64,000 nt of DNA, from NCBI RefSeq assembly GCF_002260525.1, contig NZ_MRYI01000008.1, positions 124,001 through 188,000 of the forward strand, in the 5' to 3' direction. A model generated the notes under the pieces. The model was not told where the DNA came from and did no database searches. It saw only the letters and a list, made by a program, of their open reading frames with translations. The translations under genes and the position numbers were made by a program. This document shows positions 62,387 to 64,000 of this stretch, piece after piece; within the stretch, counting starts at the first letter, position 1; every line of letters starts with the position of its first letter. Source of the DNA: Hahella sp. CCB-MM4 (GTDB taxonomy: Bacteria; Pseudomonadota; Gammaproteobacteria; Pseudomonadales; Oleiphilaceae).

Positions 62387-64000
62387 ATGAGTAAGAATCT
62401 TCAGCGGGTCAACCGGCGGCATTTGTTGTGGTTGAGTCTTCGGTCTTCCTGGCGGGACCATCCGCGATTGCTTTCGTTTGTTCAATTACAGTCGCTTGTT
62501 CAATTACAGCCACTTGCTCAACTACGGTCATTTTTTCAACTACGGTCATTTGTTCAACTACGGTTATTCGAACAATTACAGGCAGTCATTCGATGTGTGG
62601 CGGTATTGTGCTGGCTGATTTCGGTAAATGTTTCGGCCTCGCCGGTCGTGATCGCCGGTGACAATTTCCCCATATCACCGGGGACCCAGTGGTACTACAC
62701 CAGCCGGTTGGATGAAACCGCCCGGCTTCGTGAGGCTCTGGACGACTTTCGTCAAGGTGGCTGGACCCAGGTCAACGAGGACACACCCAATTTCGGAATA
62801 AACCCCCGTCCTTTCTGGTTTACCTTTGACGTGGTGAGTCCCGTTGATCAGACAATATTGGTAGAAATCGCGTATGCCTTGCTGGATGGCATCGACTTCT
62901 ATGTGGTTGATCGGGATACCATCAAGCAGACCTATATCACCGGAGATCATTACTATTTCTCCGAACGTCCCGTTTATAACCGTAACTTCCTGTTTCCGGT
63001 TCCTTTGGAAGCCGGTCAGACGCTCAGGGTGATGTTTCGGGTGCAGACCGACGGGTCACTGCAGGTTCCTCTCAATATCTGGAATCGGACCGCGCATGAG
63101 AAAGCCAATCAGGACTTGTTGACGCTGCATACCTTTTTCGCTGCCATCATGATCACGATCGCCATCTATAACCTGATGCTGTTTATCAGTAGCCGGGATC
63201 CGGTCTTTTTCTATTACGCGGCCTATGTCTGCTGTCTGGCGATGACACAACTGGCGTTGCGTGGTTACAGTTATCAATTTCTCTGGCAGGAATCGCCCTT
63301 TTGGAATGAGCGAAGCCTGATGTTCTTTGCTGGAATGGCGGTCTCCCTGGGAGCACTGTTTGCCCGATATTTTCTTATGCTCCGGGAGGCTGGACGGCTG
63401 GTTCAGTCCGGTTTCTATTTTATTTTGGTTGCGGGCCTGATCCAGAGCTTGCTGAGTTTTGTCATTCCCTATTCGATCAGTGTCGTGACAGGGATTCTTA
63501 CCGCCGCTGCAGGTTGTGTGGTGATGTTCCTGTTTGGGCTTAATGGCTGGAAAAGGGGCTTGAAGGCAGGGAAGTTTTATACCTTTGCCTGGACAGTGTT
63601 CCTGATCGGAATGTTTGTTGCTTTGATGGCCAAATTGGGGTTATTGCCGCGAACCAATCTGATTGAATATGGTCCGGAGCTGGGGGCGGCTATCGAGGTG
63701 ATACTGCTGTCCTTTGCCGTGGCCGACCGGATGAATGAAGAACGGCGGCAACGGTTGATCGCCCAGGAAGAAGCACTGATCAATGAAATCAAGCTGCGGG
63801 AGGTGCAGGAGCGGGCTCTCGAAATGCAGAACGATGCTAATCAAAGGTTGGAAGAGAATGTCAGAACCCGCACGTTGGAACTCCAGAGTGCGCTTGAAGA
63901 ACTGTCTGCGGCCAACGCCAAGTTGAAAATGCTCAATACCATTGATGGCTTGACCCAGGTGCGCAACCGGCGTCACTTTGATGAGACGCTTGCGGTGGAG
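62387..64000 (+). CDS. 7TM-DISM membrane diguanylate cyclase, N-terminal part (3' truncated by window)
   Basis: The frame runs open to the window end. An unusual N-terminal stretch is followed by a signal-like helix (VAVLCWLISVNVSASP), a periplasmic 7TMR-DISMED2-type domain (from PGTQWYYTSRLDETARLREA) and seven membrane helices (about residues 245-440). A coiled coil follows, and then TIDGLTQVRNRRHFDE, the start of a GGDEF domain. The product would make c-di-GMP; the PilZ protein nearby is a possible receptor. ATG 62387 is the best upstream start (ATG 62357 also in frame). GTG 62597, which would exclude the repeats, cannot be ruled out. Confidence 0.85.
   Translation, partial: MSKNLQRVNRRHLLWLSLRSSWRDHPRLLSFVQLQSLVQLQPLAQLRSFFQLRSFVQLRLFEQLQAVIRCVAVLCWLISVNVSASPVVIAGDNFPISPGTQWYYTSRLDETARLREALDDFRQGGWTQVNEDTPNFGINPRPFWFTFDVVSPVDQTILVEIAYALLDGIDFYVVDRDTIKQTYITGDHYYFSERPVYNRNFLFPVPLEAGQTLRVMFRVQTDGSLQVPLNIWNRTAHEKANQDLLTLHTFFAAIMITIAIYNLMLFISSRDPVFFYYAAYVCCLAMTQLALRGYSYQFLWQESPFWNERSLMFFAGMAVSLGALFARYFLMLREAGRLVQSGFYFILVAGLIQSLLSFVIPYSISVVTGILTAAAGCVVMFLFGLNGWKRGLKAGKFYTFAWTVFLIGMFVALMAKLGLLPRTNLIEYGPELGAAIEVILLSFAVADRMNEERRQRLIAQEEALINEIKLREVQERALEMQNDANQRLEENVRTRTLELQSALEELSAANAKLKMLNTIDGLTQVRNRRHFDETLAVE
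62483..62590. repeat. 18-bp tandem repeat, six copies, in the diguanylate cyclase 5' region
   Basis: CAA(T/C)TACAGTCGCTTGTT-like units start at 62483, 62501, 62519, 62537, 62555 and 62573, an exact 18-bp period. If ATG 62387 is used they encode six hexapeptides beginning QL (QLRSFV type) at residues 33-68; otherwise they are leader DNA like the other arrays. Confidence 0.9.

Noticed and set aside
48301-62590. CRISPR array as explanation for the short repeats
   Set aside because: Units are 16-36 bp placed head to tail with no unique spacers, differ at each locus, and no cas genes are in the window.
62428-62661. 77-codon ORF with CSTTVI repeats
   Set aside because: It is a different frame of the same repeat tract; the +1 neighbour frame runs on into the 7TM cyclase and is the better coding candidate.

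Overview
This 64 kb window reads as chromosome of a free-living, probably marine, gammaproteobacterium related to the Pseudomonadales/Oceanospirillales/Marinobacter/Hahella groups. The grounds are a Pseudomonas-order arginine succinyltransferase cluster with an ArgR-type regulator, family I lipases with dedicated foldases, PlsB, PtsP, a CrbS/CrbR-ActP acetate locus, a Gac/Rsm-type small RNA and a wax-type fatty acyl-CoA reductase. I saw no rRNA, tRNA, insertion sequence, prophage or CRISPR array. All statements come from reading the sequence; no alignment or folding program was run.

Layout. 1-5 kb: end of a chemoreceptor, an MFS transporter, a YjdF-like membrane protein and a membrane dipeptidase. 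4.7-12.1 kb: ArgR-like regulator followed by aruC-F-G-D-B (arginine to succinylglutamate; the last-step gene astE/aruE is not here). 12.3-15.9 kb: PP2C phosphatase, a very small membrane protein and PtsP. 16.2-20.8 kb: two tandem lipase/foldase pairs, the second lipase having Gly in place of the catalytic Ser. 21-26.4 kb: a hybrid kinase facing a LuxR-type regulator, then PlsB. 26.8-32.2 kb: Gld-type ABC exporter operon, nudC and murI. 32.5-37.4 kb: DUF2156 protein, methyltransferase, alpha/beta hydrolase and fatty acyl-CoA reductase. 37.6-45.3 kb: FHA protein, CrbR, CrbS, DUF4212 subunit and ActP. 45.4-50.4 kb: small conserved proteins, PpnP, AlaX, a WG-repeat protein and a candidate CsrA/RsmA-binding sRNA with a GacA-type upstream box. 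51-57 kb: XRE regulator, SCP2 protein with iron alcohol dehydrogenase, a DnaQ-like exonuclease and a CBS/nucleotidyltransferase protein. 57-64 kb: PilZ protein, YgjP-like metalloprotease, a truncated haemoglobin/flavin reductase/NsrR nitric-oxide group, and a 7TM diguanylate cyclase running off the end.

Functionally the region links lipid and carbon-overflow metabolism: lipid hydrolysis, phospholipid synthesis, fatty alcohol formation, alcohol oxidation, acetate uptake and sensing, and arginine catabolism, with several regulators (Gac/Rsm, CrbSR, PtsP, a second two-component pair).

The most unusual feature is structural. At least fifteen gene boundaries carry short degenerate tandem repeats (mostly 16-22 bp period, 2-6 copies), each with its own unrelated unit. 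At three of them the first unit contains the stop codon of the adjacent gene. One array is read through in the N-terminus of the diguanylate cyclase. The other leading findings are the Rsm-type sRNA and the catalytically dead lipase paralogue.
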